The notes: generated by a model not told the origin, from the letters alone. Shown: positions 14,889-22,189, numbered from the stretch's first letter. The stretch is DNA of 64,000 nucleotides from Faecalibacterium prausnitzii (GCF_003287495.1 NZ_PRLE01000001.1:186001-250000), one strand, 5' to 3'. Made by a program: numbers and translations.

Positions 14889-16320
14889 ACACTCTCATAA
14901 ACTTCGCCGGGCTCTGGTCCAGCGGGTCGTCCCGCAGCGGCTCCGGCTTTGCCGTCTTCCGTGGGCTGAGGGGGTTTTCCATCAGCACATAACGGCACTC
15001 GTCGTAAATGTGGTCTTCCTGGGTGGTGTCAATGTCTTCCACATTGCTCTCGCTGTATACCAGGTTCGGGATGGTCCGGATGAAATGCTTGCAGGTGTCA
15101 AACACCTGGAACATCGGCCGCCCGTCCTCCCCAAAGGCGAAACGGTAGTGGAACTGCATCTTGCCCGCAAGCCGGGTGTGGTCGCCGGGCATCCAGTGCA
15201 AAAAGTTGGGGCTTTTCTCCTGCATGTCCGCAATGCTCTCCCCGCGGCTCTCGTCAAAGATTGCCGGGTCCGCCACGCCCAGGATCACCCGTCCTTTCAG
15301 CATCGGGTCGTTCTGTTCCGCTTCCCGGATCCGCCGGGCCTGCTCCACCGGGTCAATGCGCAGGCCCTCGTTGGGTGTGCCCGTGCAGCCGTAGAGCTCC
15401 TTGATCCGGTACAGCCGCCCCTCTTCGTCGGCCGCATACCATCCAACGGAAAAGGGCTTCGAGAATCCAAAGTCGTACCCGCGCCATATCTTCCAGTGTG
15501 CCGGGATCCGGAACGGCCGGATCACATGGGTCCACCGCTGGTCGTCGTAGTGGGCCGGGTCGTTCCGCCATTCGGTGAACACCTGCCCACTAAAGCTGTC
15601 CCAGTTGCCGTATAGCAGCGCCTGCCTTTCCGCTTCCGGCAGGCTGGCCAGCGTCCCGATGTACCCCGGGTCGTTTTCCATCAGCGCCGGGTTGTCAAAT
15701 ACCGTTGACGGAATAAAAATGCGGGTCCGCCGCCGGGTGATCTCTTTTCCGTCCGGGGTCTTTACGTTCACCAGCTGCACCATCCGGGTGCCCGGTGGGG
15801 CCGGGCTGATGAACCGCGCCTTGACCCAGCCGTGGCCCACTCCGCCGGGGTTTGCCGTGGCCCGCATGTATACCCGGGTGCCCGGGCCGTTGGGGCGGTT
15901 GCGGCTCATCACATAGCTGTATTCGTCCCAGGTGAAATGGGTCAGCTCGTCCACCCCGATAAAATCAAAGGCTTTGCCCTGGTAGTTGTACTTGTCCTGT
16001 GCATGGTGCAGGCTGCCAAAATAGATTTTTGCCCCGCTGGGGAATGTCCAGCAGTGGGCGCTGCCGTTGTACCGCGCTTTCGGGAAAACAGGTTTGTAGT
16101 ACCGCATGGTCTTGTCAATGAGCTCAGAGAGTTGCGGGTAGGTCTTGCGCAGGATCAGTGCCCGGTAATGCGGGGTGTTTACCTGCCGCAGTGCCTCGAT
16201 CACCAGCGCGTCGCTCTTTCCGCCGCCCGCTGCCCCGCCGTATAACGCTTCGTCCTCGGTGCGGGACATAAAGACCAGCTGCCGCGGCTGTGGGCTCCAA
16301 ATGATCTGCCTGTTTTTCAT
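14887..16320 (-). CDS. terL: Terminase large subunit
   Basis: The product is 477 aa. It packages phage DNA into the procapsid using ATP and cuts the concatemer. The Walker A motif is GGAAGGGKSDA near the N terminus and the Walker B is FDFIGVDELTH. An ANPGG coupling-type motif follows. The nuclease domain begins with RGYDFGFSKPFSVGWY, whose Asp is the first metal ligand, with further acidic residues at GVADPAIFDE. The ATG at 16320 has AGGTGA five bases upstream; a GTG nine bases earlier is possible. It sits between terS and the portal gene. Confidence 0.95.
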   Translation of the reverse strand: MKNRQIIWSPQPRQLVFMSRTEDEALYGGAAGGGKSDALVIEALRQVNTPHYRALILRKTYPQLSELIDKTMRYYKPVFPKARYNGSAHCWTFPSGAKIYFGSLHHAQDKYNYQGKAFDFIGVDELTHFTWDEYSYVMSRNRPNGPGTRVYMRATANPGGVGHGWVKARFISPAPPGTRMVQLVNVKTPDGKEITRRRTRIFIPSTVFDNPALMENDPGYIGTLASLPEAERQALLYGNWDSFSGQVFTEWRNDPAHYDDQRWTHVIRPFRIPAHWKIWRGYDFGFSKPFSVGWYAADEEGRLYRIKELYGCTGTPNEGLRIDPVEQARRIREAEQNDPMLKGRVILGVADPAIFDESRGESIADMQEKSPNFLHWMPGDHTRLAGKMQFHYRFAFGEDGRPMFQVFDTCKHFIRTIPNLVYSESNVEDIDTTQEDHIYDECRYVLMENPLSPRKTAKPEPLRDDPLDQSPAKFMRV

Positions 16321-16332
16321 ATTGCTCACCTA

Positions 16333-16467
16333 CCCTCTGTCGCAAGGCCCGGCCTTTTTTGTCAGTTTGTAACCATGCTGTCTGGTGCTGTTGCCCGGCC
16401 TGCCAAGGGCTCCCCTATTAGGGGAGCTGGCGCGTCAGCGCCTGAGAGGTCCTGCCGGACCAGTGCT
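16333..16467 (-). repeat. Palindromic repeat element, intergenic, short form
   Basis: It begins 20 bases after the terS stop (GACCTCTCAGGCGC). It contains AGCTCCCCTAATAGGGGAG, CCCTTGGCAGGCCGG and ACCAGACAGC and ends GGGCCTTGCGACAGAGGGTAG, overlapping the ribosome site of the large terminase gene. Confidence 0.92.
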
Positions 16468-17169
16468 CTAAACTTCCACCACGATTTCCTTTTCGTCGGC
16501 ATCTTTTTCCGCCCCAATCTCCACCATCGGTGGGCTGTTTTTCTCGCCAAGGCCATTGTCCCCGGGCAGCATAGCTGCGGCCCGCTCGGCCACGGTCATC
16601 AGCACCTTGGTCATGTTGGCCGCGTCCTTGTCGGTCATGGTTCGCCCCTCGTACCGTTCCAGCTGCCGGGCCAGCAGCTTTTCCTCGTCGGGGTCCAGCT
16701 GGCGGTCATAGCTGCCCTGGCTGGCATATACCACCAGCCCCACCTCGGCTGCGTCCGCCAGGGCCTCGTCCTCGCTTTTCAGCAGGGTTCCAATGGAAAA
16801 ATCCCGGGCCCTGGCCGCCTCATCCAGCCTTGCGTGCAGCTTCTGGCTCACCTGTGCTGCCCGCCGGTTTTCTTCCACCCGGCTCTGCAGATAGCTCACC
16901 TGGGCCCGGGTGCCAAGGCTGGCCCGCAGTGCGATCTCCCGCGCCGCTGCCCGCCGCTCCTCGGCCCATGCGTCGCCCCGCTTGGCCTCTTCGGCTACCC
17001 AGGTGCGAATGGTGCTCTCCGGTACGCCGTACCGCCGCGCCACCGCACAGATGGAGTTTGTGGTCAGCATGGCCATTACCACCTCGGCCCGGAACTTGGG
17101 CGGGTACTTTCTGCCCCGCTGCCGTCCCTGCACCGTGTTTTTGCAGTACGCCCGTTTCTTCTCGGCCAT
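16468..17169 (-). CDS. terS: Terminase small subunit
   Basis: The product is 233 aa from the ATG with GGGGAGG upstream. An in-frame extension to 17316 reads through a repeat element and has no better start. The N-terminal helix-turn-helix (FRAEVVMAMLTTNSICAVARRYGVPESTIRTWVAEE) is the DNA-recognition domain typical of small terminases, which bind the packaging site and recruit TerL. The middle is charged and helical (RVEENRRAAQVSQKLHARLDEA), suited to ring formation. It is the first gene of the packaging-head cluster. A transposase-type HTH would look similar, but the place next to terL decides. Confidence 0.8.
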   Translation of the reverse strand: MAEKKRAYCKNTVQGRQRGRKYPPKFRAEVVMAMLTTNSICAVARRYGVPESTIRTWVAEEAKRGDAWAEERRAAAREIALRASLGTRAQVSYLQSRVEENRRAAQVSQKLHARLDEAARARDFSIGTLLKSEDEALADAAEVGLVVYASQGSYDRQLDPDEEKLLARQLERYEGRTMTDKDAANMTKVLMTVAERAAAMLPGDNGLGEKNSPPMVEIGAEKDADEKEIVVEV

Positions 17170-17177
17170 CGCCACAC

Positions 17178-17260
17178 CTCCCCTCTGTCGCAAGGCCCTC
17201 TCTTTTGCGTCTGCTTGCACCCATGCGGTCTGGTGCCGCAGGCGACTGAGAGGTTTTCTT
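17178..17260 (-). repeat. Palindromic repeat element, shortened intergenic copy
   Basis: AACCTCTCAGTCGCCTGCGG joins directly to GCACCAGACCGCATGGGTGC and ends GGGCCTTGCGACAGAGGGG. The central palindrome is missing. The end again supplies the GAGGGGAGG ribosome site of terS. Confidence 0.88.
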
Positions 17261-17365
17261 TCCCTCAGCCTATCACAAACCTCAGCGCAAAAATACTGCG
17301 TACTTTTTGGCAGCATAAAAAGGCCGGGTGCTCATTCATCCAGCCTCTATTCGCCGCAGCAAAAT
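17261..17365. promoter_or_regulatory. Gap before terS with A/T palindrome, possible late-gene control site
   Basis: The 105 bases between the ArpU/RinA-like gene and the packaging genes hold a palindrome at 17288-17309 (CAAAAATACT paired with AGTACTTTTTG, imperfect). The place, after a putative late regulator and before terS, suits a late promoter or a packaging site. A 24-codon ORF on the minus strand lacks a good ribosome site. No strong sigma-A promoter is obvious. Confidence 0.4.
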
Positions 17366-17653
17366 TTACAGCAGCCCACGCCGGGCAGCCGCAATGGCTA
17401 CAGTGCTCAACGCCTCCAGCTCCTTGCGGTAGTAGGTCGTCCGGCAGACGTACAACTCCGGGATCACCCGCTCCTCCGGCTGGTCTTCCAGATACCGCAG
17501 CCGCAAAAGCCTGGCACATACCGGGTCTGCCTGGTCGTAGTAGGCCAGCGTCTCCTCCACCACCTCGCGCCAGGCTTCTGGGGTCGCTTCGCAGGCCCCG
17601 CGGCCATACCGCCGCAGCGCCTTTCGTACCGTCTTCTTCTGCCCTCTGGTCAC
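17366..17653 (-). CDS. Probable phage late transcription regulator, ArpU/RinA or sigma-region-4 like
   Basis: The product is 95 aa and basic. The segment DPVCARLLRLRYLEDQPEE followed by VIPELYVCRTTYYRKELEAL has the shape of a sigma-region-4/ArpU-type helix-turn-helix: a leucine-rich helix, a short turn, then a Thr-Tyr-Tyr-Arg recognition helix. Genes of this type close the early region and activate packaging and head genes in Firmicute phages. It lies 19 bases after the Rep-like gene and about 200 bases before terS. The family name is from memory. Confidence 0.6.
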   Translation of the reverse strand: MTRGQKKTVRKALRRYGRGACEATPEAWREVVEETLAYYDQADPVCARLLRLRYLEDQPEERVIPELYVCRTTYYRKELEALSTVAIAAARRGLL

Positions 17654-17671
17654 CTGCTCACCTCCGGCTAT

Positions 17672-18553
17672 TTAACGTGCGCGTTTCTCGCGCAAAATTC
17701 TGGTATCCTGTCTGTCAGGTGCGAACTTTCGCACCATCACCACATAGCAGCGCAGATCATCGGCATCCCAGCCGTCTTTCGGCTCTGCCGGGCCCTCTGG
17801 CTCCGGCACCACACAGCGCACAAATTTCCACCCCGGGTATTTCTGCTCCCACCAATAGGCGCTGTCCCGGCACTCGGTGCAGCCCACGCGCAGCTGCTTG
17901 CGGCTCCATCGGGTATCGTTGGGCACCTGCTCCTCCGGCTGGATCAGGTTTCGGCTCTCGTACCAGCACAGGACGCTGTGCTTGCAAAAGTAGGTGATGA
18001 GATCATCCAGCCGGTTCTGCAGGTTCAGGCGGTCGGCGTTGGCCGTGCCCAGCGGCTCATAGCTTCCGTCCGGCTGCCGCAGCGCCCACTTGTCCTCCAG
18101 CATCTGCCGGAACTGGGCATTCTGCCGCATGGTCAGCCCAGCACACTCCACCAGAATGTGGTGGTGGAACCGCCCCGCCTTTCGCCCGCAGGCCGTCAGC
18201 CCCATGAACCGGATATCCGCCTTTTTCACGTCAAACGTCTTGCACGCGGCCAGCACCACCCGCCGCATCCAGTTGCGCAGATCTTTCTTGGCCTGCTCCC
18301 AGTCCTCCGGGAGATATCCGTCCTCGTAGGTCAGCGTCACGTTGAACCCCAGCACCGTAAAATTGGCATTGGCCTTTTGCACCCGGTAGCGCCGCGCGTG
18401 CTCCGCGTTCCGGCGGCGCTGGCGCTCTGTGCTGGGCCTGCCTTTCTTCCGGCGCTTGGCTGCGTGTTCCTCCGGGGTGATGGCATACAGGTCCACCTCC
18501 ATGTACTCTTTCCCGCATAGAGTCCGCTTCTCTCTGGTGTAGGTTCTTCGCAT
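17672..18553 (-). CDS. HUH-endonuclease Rep-like protein
   Basis: The product is 293 aa with a very basic N terminus. NVTLTYEDGYLPEDW at 71-85, GRFHHHILVE at 127-136 and ITYFCKH at 186-192 match the three motifs of rolling-circle Rep proteins: an LTY start, an HUH metal site with His130/His132, and a catalytic Tyr188 with a Lys three residues later. Two Cys pairs follow. Such proteins nick one strand at a hairpin and prime rolling-circle replication; similar ones occur in microviruses and plasmids. A long inverted repeat lies upstream at 18680-18745. GGAGGG precedes the ATG. A role in replication or in a side reaction such as transfer of a satellite is inferred. Confidence 0.65.
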   Translation of the reverse strand: MRRTYTREKRTLCGKEYMEVDLYAITPEEHAAKRRKKGRPSTERQRRRNAEHARRYRVQKANANFTVLGFNVTLTYEDGYLPEDWEQAKKDLRNWMRRVVLAACKTFDVKKADIRFMGLTACGRKAGRFHHHILVECAGLTMRQNAQFRQMLEDKWALRQPDGSYEPLGTANADRLNLQNRLDDLITYFCKHSVLCWYESRNLIQPEEQVPNDTRWSRKQLRVGCTECRDSAYWWEQKYPGWKFVRCVVPEPEGPAEPKDGWDADDLRCYVVMVRKFAPDRQDTRILREKRAR

Positions 18554-18679
18554 CCCGGTACCCTCCTGCTGGCGTGTCGTTGCTGGCGTTCTTTCTTTAT
18601 CCCGGTTCCCACCGTCATAGAAATAACGGGTATACTAGCTCCCCCAAGCGCCCGCCCGGACGCTTTTTATAAATAGGTA

Positions 18680-18745
18680 CTTATGAAATGTAACGGATAC
18701 GGTGGACGTATTCGGTCCATCGTATCCGTTGCCTTTCATAATAAG
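18680..18745. repeat. Long imperfect hairpin upstream of the Rep-like gene
   Basis: Bases 18681-18688 (TTATGAAA) pair with 18734-18741. Then 18692-18707 pair with 18715-18730 through a G-T wobble, leaving a seven-base loop GTATTCG. A three-by-three internal loop separates the two stems. No T-run follows on either strand, so a terminator is unlikely. A hairpin of this size beside an HUH Rep gene could be its nick site. Confidence 0.6.
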
Positions 18746-18746
18746 A

Positions 18747-19340
18747 TCACGGTTCTGCCGGCTTTCCCATGGCACTCCACTGCCCATAGGAGAGTTCCCG
18801 CTTGCCCTGCTTTTTGGCCTTTCGGTTGTAAACCAGCAGGTCATGCACGTCCCACTGTAAAGCCGTTGGGTGAGAAATTCCCCGCAGCGGCTCCGCTTTC
18901 CGGTGCACGGCAGCCTTTCGCTTTGGCTGCAATTCCCGCATCTCGCTCACCCGTGTCATCCGGGCCACCCCCAGTCTGTCGTTTACTCCGCCCTTGTTGT
19001 AGCAGGAGTAGATGCTGGTCTCGCTGCCAAACAGCCCGCTCTCCACCAGCTCCCAGGCCGTGCCGCGGCCCAGCAGCTTGTCCCGTGCATCATAGCAGCT
19101 GTAAATGTACATGCTCCGCAGCGCTTTCTGCGGCGTGGTCATTACAAAGGTCTTCACTACTTTTTCCCGCTCAATGCGGTATTTCCGGGGCTTCTTGCAC
19201 TCCCGGTTCTTGCGGTAGCTGGTCGATAGAACCCCCGCATCCCGGAACAGCCCCAGCCCCACCAGCTTTGCCGCGTCCCCTTTGGCCACCAGTGCCCCGC
19301 TCTTAGCATCGTAAATGCTGTAGATGTATCTGCACCCCAT
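18747..19340 (-). CDS. Phage early protein with duplicated Tyr-rich repeat, unknown function
   Basis: The product is 197 aa from the ATG at 19340 (AGGAGGG eight bases upstream); a TTG six bases earlier is an alternative. Residues about 4-42 (YIYSIYDAKSGALVAKGDAAKLV) and 77-115 (MYIYSCYDARDKLLGRGTA) are copies of one motif: YIYSxYDA, a Gly, a helix, GLF, then a Ser/Tyr-rich strand. This resembles small DNA-binding modules of NUMOD1 type. The C terminus (DVHDLLVYNRKAKKQGKREL) is basic. It sits two bases after the upstream gene. A DNA-binding role is a guess. Confidence 0.6.
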   Translation of the reverse strand: MGCRYIYSIYDAKSGALVAKGDAAKLVGLGLFRDAGVLSTSYRKNRECKKPRKYRIEREKVVKTFVMTTPQKALRSMYIYSCYDARDKLLGRGTAWELVESGLFGSETSIYSCYNKGGVNDRLGVARMTRVSEMRELQPKRKAAVHRKAEPLRGISHPTALQWDVHDLLVYNRKAKKQGKRELSYGQWSAMGKPAEP

Positions 19341-19342
19341 GG

Positions 19343-20092
19343 TCAAACCCTCCTGCGGAACGCTTCGCCCACGGCTGCGTCCCGCACGGCAGCCATTTTC
19401 CGGTCCATGGCAGAGGCGTCAAATACATTCAGCACCTTGGCGCAGCTCTTCCGGCCCGTCGCCGCCAGAGCTGCCCGCTTCAAAAATTCCACTTCCTGTG
19501 CATGGTAGTGTTGGCGCTGGGCGGCCAGCTCCTTGCTGTCCTCCACGTCCTCCACCACAATGTCGTCGGTTTTCAGGGCATCGCAGGCACATTTCCGCAT
19601 CCGCTCCATGGCCACGTCAATGCCATCTTCCTTGCCCCAGGTGTTCATCTGGTCGTAGTTGTGGCGCATCTCGTCATATAAGCGGTTCAAGCGGTCCGGG
19701 CCAAATCCCAGCACTTCCATGCAGGCCCTGGCGTGCAGCTGCCAGGCCATGGTCGCGGCCCGGTCCCCCACGATCTTGAGCTGCTGCTCCCTGCGGTTCC
19801 GTGCCGCCCGCAATGCAGGCACCCGGAATTCCCGCGGCACACTTTCCGGCAGTGCCTCTGCCCGCATCCGCCGGGCTTTTTCAGTAGAGGGCATCCCCCG
19901 CTCGTTGGGCTGCATCATAACGGCCATGCTTTGCTCGGCCAGCATCCGCTGGCGGTTGTTCACCCGGTTCAGCCGTTCCCGGCCAATGCCAAACAGCTCA
20001 TGCAGGGCAATGGTGATGCACCACCCCGTCAGCTCTGCCACACTGGTCCGGGTCACATCCAGCTCGTCTTCCAGGCTCATTTTCTTCTTCAT
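19343..20092 (-). CDS. Phage early protein with internal duplication, unknown function
   Basis: The product is 249 aa, helical and charged. Two regions resemble each other: LTGWCITIALHELFGIGRER with LNRVNNRQR near residues 20-50, and MAWQLHARACMEVLGFGPDR with LNRLYDEMR near 115-145. Each has a hydrophobic helix, a GxGxxR turn and an LNR helix. No enzyme motif is visible. GGAG precedes the ATG. It lies in the early operon with tight spacing on both sides, so it may take part in DNA metabolism or regulation. Confidence 0.6.
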   Translation of the reverse strand: MKKKMSLEDELDVTRTSVAELTGWCITIALHELFGIGRERLNRVNNRQRMLAEQSMAVMMQPNERGMPSTEKARRMRAEALPESVPREFRVPALRAARNRREQQLKIVGDRAATMAWQLHARACMEVLGFGPDRLNRLYDEMRHNYDQMNTWGKEDGIDVAMERMRKCACDALKTDDIVVEDVEDSKELAAQRQHYHAQEVEFLKRAALAATGRKSCAKVLNVFDASAMDRKMAAVRDAAVGEAFRRRV

Positions 20093-20102
20093 TTGCTTCT
20101 CC

Positions 20103-20285
20103 TTACCAACCGTAAAATGTCCGGCTCAGTTTTTCAAACTGCTCCAGCGTCACATTCTTGTCCCGGCTCGCCTGTACCATCAGGTCATGGGCAGGGGTCT
20201 CCAGGCGGTCCCGGGCCTTTTCCTGCTTCCAGTCCAGCTCTTTGATCCGCCGGTCAAGCTCGCTCTCGTACTCTTCAAACGTCAT
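20103..20285 (-). CDS. Small phage early protein, unknown function
   Basis: The product is 60 aa and nearly all helical (TFEEYESELDRRIKELDWKQEKARDRLE), with an aromatic tail ending TFYGW. Its start overlaps the end of the upstream gene by 11 bases, so translation is probably coupled. AGGAGG lies 12 bases before the ATG, a little far. No domain was recognised. Confidence 0.5.
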   Translation of the reverse strand: MTFEEYESELDRRIKELDWKQEKARDRLETPAHDLMVQASRDKNVTLEQFEKLSRTFYGW

Positions 20286-20520
20286 TCCGGTATCGTTCCT
20301 CCTCTCCCACCAGCCCCAGCAGCTGCGCCCGGCACCGGGTCAGGCGGCAGTACAGCAGGTTGATGCCGTCCATCCGCAGCTCGCCGGGCAGCTTGTCCAG
20401 CACCACCTTGCTCTCCAGCACCGCGTTCTGGATGTCCAGTCCCTTTTCCATCAGCTCGATCCACAGCTCCGTTTCCTCCGGGGTCATTCCCGTCCGGGCC
20501 TGATTTTTAGCTTCGTCCAT
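20275..20520 (-). CDS. Small phage early protein, unknown function
   Basis: The product is 81 aa and helical and acidic in its first half (TPEETELWIELMEKGLDIQ), with a basic Cys-containing second half (LLYCRLTRCRAQLLGL). The stop of the upstream membrane protein overlaps its ribosome site (TAGGAG). It is part of the tightly packed early operon. No known domain is visible. Confidence 0.55.
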   Translation of the reverse strand: MDEAKNQARTGMTPEETELWIELMEKGLDIQNAVLESKVVLDKLPGELRMDGINLLYCRLTRCRAQLLGLVGEEERYRNDV

Positions 20521-20529
20521 GTCGTTCTC

Positions 20530-20931
20530 CTACGCGTCTTTTTGATTGGTCCAGTAGTCCGGCTCCTCCATGCGGGCATGGCTGCGGTTGATCTTGCCGT
20601 ACCGCTGGCGCCGCCGGGCTGCTATTTTTCCTCTACTCTTGGCTCCCCTGATAGGGGAGCTCCGCAAGGCGCTGGCGTCAGCCAGACCAAAGCGGTGAGA
20701 GGTTTCATCCCAGCGGCAGTACAGATACAGCCCCAAGCCAAACAACCCGCAGAGCAGCAGCCCGCTCATGGCCGGGGCTCGGGCAGCTGCCTTGCCAATG
20801 TCCAGGCCCATCCAGTGCACCAGCATCCAGTTGGCCGCAGCTTCCAGTACATCCAGCAGCCAGCACCCGGCCGCTGCCCCTGCGATCATCCCGCCCAGCA
20901 CCGCCAGCCGCATTTTTGCCCGCTTTCTCAT
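20530..20931 (-). CDS. Small phage membrane protein carrying an in-frame repeat element
   Basis: The product is 133 aa from the ATG with AAAGGAG upstream. Two hydrophobic segments (MRLAVLGGMIAGAAAGCWLL and MSGLLLCGLFGLGLYLYC) with a short loop between them suggest two membrane helices. After them, residues about 76-101 are encoded by a copy of the palindromic repeat, then a basic tail follows. The repeat keeps the frame open and lies outside the membrane part. The function is unknown; the place in the early operon allows a role in exclusion or membrane-bound replication. Confidence 0.6.
   Translation of the reverse strand: MRKRAKMRLAVLGGMIAGAAAGCWLLDVLEAAANWMLVHWMGLDIGKAAARAPAMSGLLLCGLFGLGLYLYCRWDETSHRFGLADASALRSSPIRGAKSRGKIAARRRQRYGKINRSHARMEEPDYWTNQKDA
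20628..20707 (-). repeat. Palindromic repeat element, in-frame copy inside small membrane protein gene
   Basis: On the coding strand it reads AAACCTCTCACCGC, a CTGGCTGACGCCAG stem, GAGCTCCCCTATCAGGGGAG and CCAAGAGTAG. It encodes the peptide SSPIRGAKSRGK. A nearly identical copy lies upstream of the gene. Confidence 0.85.
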
Positions 20932-20936
20932 AATTA

Positions 20937-21017
20937 CTCCTTTACTCTTGGCTCCCCTGATGGGGGAGCTATCGAACCGCGCCGCCAAAGGCGGACGGTG
21001 AGATTGAGAGGTTTTCC
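20937..21017 (-). repeat. Palindromic repeat element, intergenic, short form
   Basis: It reads AAAACCTCTCAATC, a GTCCGCCTTTGGCGG-type stem, AGCTCCCCCATCAGGGGAG and CCAAGAGTAAAGGAG on the coding strand. The last bases are the ribosome site of the small membrane protein gene. It belongs to the same sub-type as the copy inside that gene. Confidence 0.88.
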
Positions 21018-21063
21018 TTGCGGTTCTCTCTTTCTTATGTTAAACTTGTGGTGATAGGCCGTC

Positions 21064-21360
21064 TCAACCTGTCACTCTAAGGCTCGTCCGTGTTCCAGCA
21101 CGGGCGGGCTTTTCTTTTTCCCTCCGGGTTTTGCGTGCATCTTTCTGCTCCGGCGGATGGTCCTCTAACTCTTTCTGCCATGCCAGTGCAGCATTCTTGT
21201 CAATGCGCCACAGCCGCGGCCCCTCCTTGTGGGCAGGCAGCTGGCCGCTGCGGCACATCTTCTGCACTGTCTTCTGGTCAATGCCCATCAGGGCGCTGTA
21301 CTCTTTTGGGGTCAGGAATGCCGGCAGCTGCCGTGCGTCCCAGATTTTAGCTTTCTTCAT
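21064..21360 (-). CDS. Helix-turn-helix excisionase-like protein
   Basis: The product is 98 aa. FLTPKEYSALMGIDQKTVQKMCRSGQLPAHK and LWRIDKNAALAW form the winged MerR/excisionase-type fold used by Xis proteins and plasmid/phage regulators. The C terminus is a basic unstructured tail. AGGAGG precedes the ATG. A phased AAGG array lies just upstream at 21435-21477, and a similar one follows the integrase at 25202-25225, which fits a DNA-bending excision factor. A general early regulator is the other option. Confidence 0.68.
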   Translation of the reverse strand: MKKAKIWDARQLPAFLTPKEYSALMGIDQKTVQKMCRSGQLPAHKEGPRLWRIDKNAALAWQKELEDHPPEQKDARKTRREKEKPARAGTRTSLRVTG

Positions 21361-21434
21361 GAGCGTCCTCCTGTTTTTGTCAGTATAGCGTTCTCCAAAA
21401 GTGTCTTCAACACGTCAATATTTGTCCGGTTGCG

Positions 21435-21477
21435 CCTTAATTTCCTTAAATTTCCCTTGTGTTCCCTTGCGTACCTT
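21435..21477. repeat. Phased CCTT/AAGG array, possible Xis/Int or regulator binding sites
   Basis: CCTT occurs at 21435, 21444, 21455, 21465 and 21474, that is every 9-11 bases on one DNA face. The flanking bases are alike (AAATTTCCCTT, TTAATTTCCTT). A matching set AAGGAAATTT/AAGGGTAATT/AAGG lies at 25202-25225. Confidence 0.5.
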
Positions 21478-21504
21478 TAATTTGCGGCTTTGTCCATCAA
21501 ACTT

Positions 21505-21741
21505 TCACAAATCCGCCTTTGAAGTGGGCAAGATTTGTTTCTCCCAAAACAGATAGTCCAGTGGGTGATAGCCAAGCGCTGCCTGCAAAGCCCGCATTTC
21601 TTTCAGCGTAAACTCTGCTTTTCCGTTCAGCTTCTGGCCAAGCTCCCGCTCCGGCATCCCGATCTCCTTTGCCATCTTCCGGATCGTCCACTTCTGAATC
21701 ACCATCTGGTGCCACAGGTTCGCAAACCTCTTTCGCGTCAT
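21505..21741 (-). CDS. Cro/C1-like helix-turn-helix protein
   Basis: The product is 78 aa. IRKMAKEIGMPERELGQKLNG is a helix-turn-helix, followed by FTLKEMRALQAALGYHPLDYLFWE, the usual helix and tail of DUF739-type phage regulators. It is paralogous in plan to the 69-aa protein two genes upstream. The ribosome site is AAGGAGGTG. It probably regulates early genes or immunity; its target is unknown. Confidence 0.68.
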   Translation of the reverse strand: MTRKRFANLWHQMVIQKWTIRKMAKEIGMPERELGQKLNGKAEFTLKEMRALQAALGYHPLDYLFWEKQILPTSKADL

Positions 21742-21753
21742 CTTCTCACCTCC

Positions 21754-21960
21754 TTACGTCCCCTGCTGCGGGTCGCCCAGAACCTGCCGTATGATTTCCC
21801 GCAGCTTTTCAGCTGTCTTTCTTTTGAACTCTGCTCGGTCTTTTTCCGGTATCACATCTGCGCCATACCAGCAGGCCAGCAGCCGCCGTACTTCACTTAA
21901 AACATCACAGTATTCTTTGTCCTTGAGCTTTTCCTGTATGAGCCTCTCTTTTTCCGTCAT
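21754..21960 (-). CDS. Small phage early protein, unknown function
   Basis: The product is 68 aa and helical and charged (MTEKERLIQEKLKDKEYCDV, AEFKRKTAEKLREIIRQVL) with a central LLACWYGADVIP. AAAGAGG precedes the ATG. It lies between two HTH regulators in the early operon. No family was recognised. Confidence 0.55.
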   Translation of the reverse strand: MTEKERLIQEKLKDKEYCDVLSEVRRLLACWYGADVIPEKDRAEFKRKTAEKLREIIRQVLGDPQQGT

Positions 21961-21979
21961 TTTTTCGCCTCTTTACGGG

Positions 21980-22189
21980 TTAAAGAGTTTGCGGTTCTGT
22001 GTGGTGAAAAAGGTACTCCATCCTTAATCCCGGAAAAAGAGTATTGCGCACCTTTTCAGCCTCCGGGTAAGTAAAATCGGTTTCGCCATTGACTTTGTTA
22101 CGCGCCGTCTTTTCCGAGCAGCCAATCGTCTGCATAATATCTTTGATAGTCAGACCGTTGCGTTGCATTTCAGCTTTCAAATTGTCCAT
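21980..22189 (-). CDS. Cro-like phage regulator, first gene of the early operon
   Basis: The product is 69 aa. GLTIKDIMQTIGCSEKTARNKVNG is a helix-turn-helix, followed by DFTYPEAEKVRNTLFPGLRMEYLF, again of DUF739 type. It is divergent from the repressor, transcribed from a TTGACT/TAAAAT promoter, and has AAAGGAG before its ATG. The position corresponds to Cro. It would bind the TTACC/GGTAA operator and favour the lytic state; that role is inferred. Confidence 0.75.
   Translation of the reverse strand: MDNLKAEMQRNGLTIKDIMQTIGCSEKTARNKVNGETDFTYPEAEKVRNTLFPGLRMEYLFHHTEPQTL

Noticed and set aside
17170-17316. In-frame extension of terS
   Set aside because: It translates a repeat element, and the ATG at 17169 has the clear ribosome site. 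In-frame read-through is a property of the repeat.
18337-18618. 93-codon ORF overlapping the start of the Rep-like gene
   Set aside because: It is out of frame with the conserved Rep motifs and has no ribosome site.
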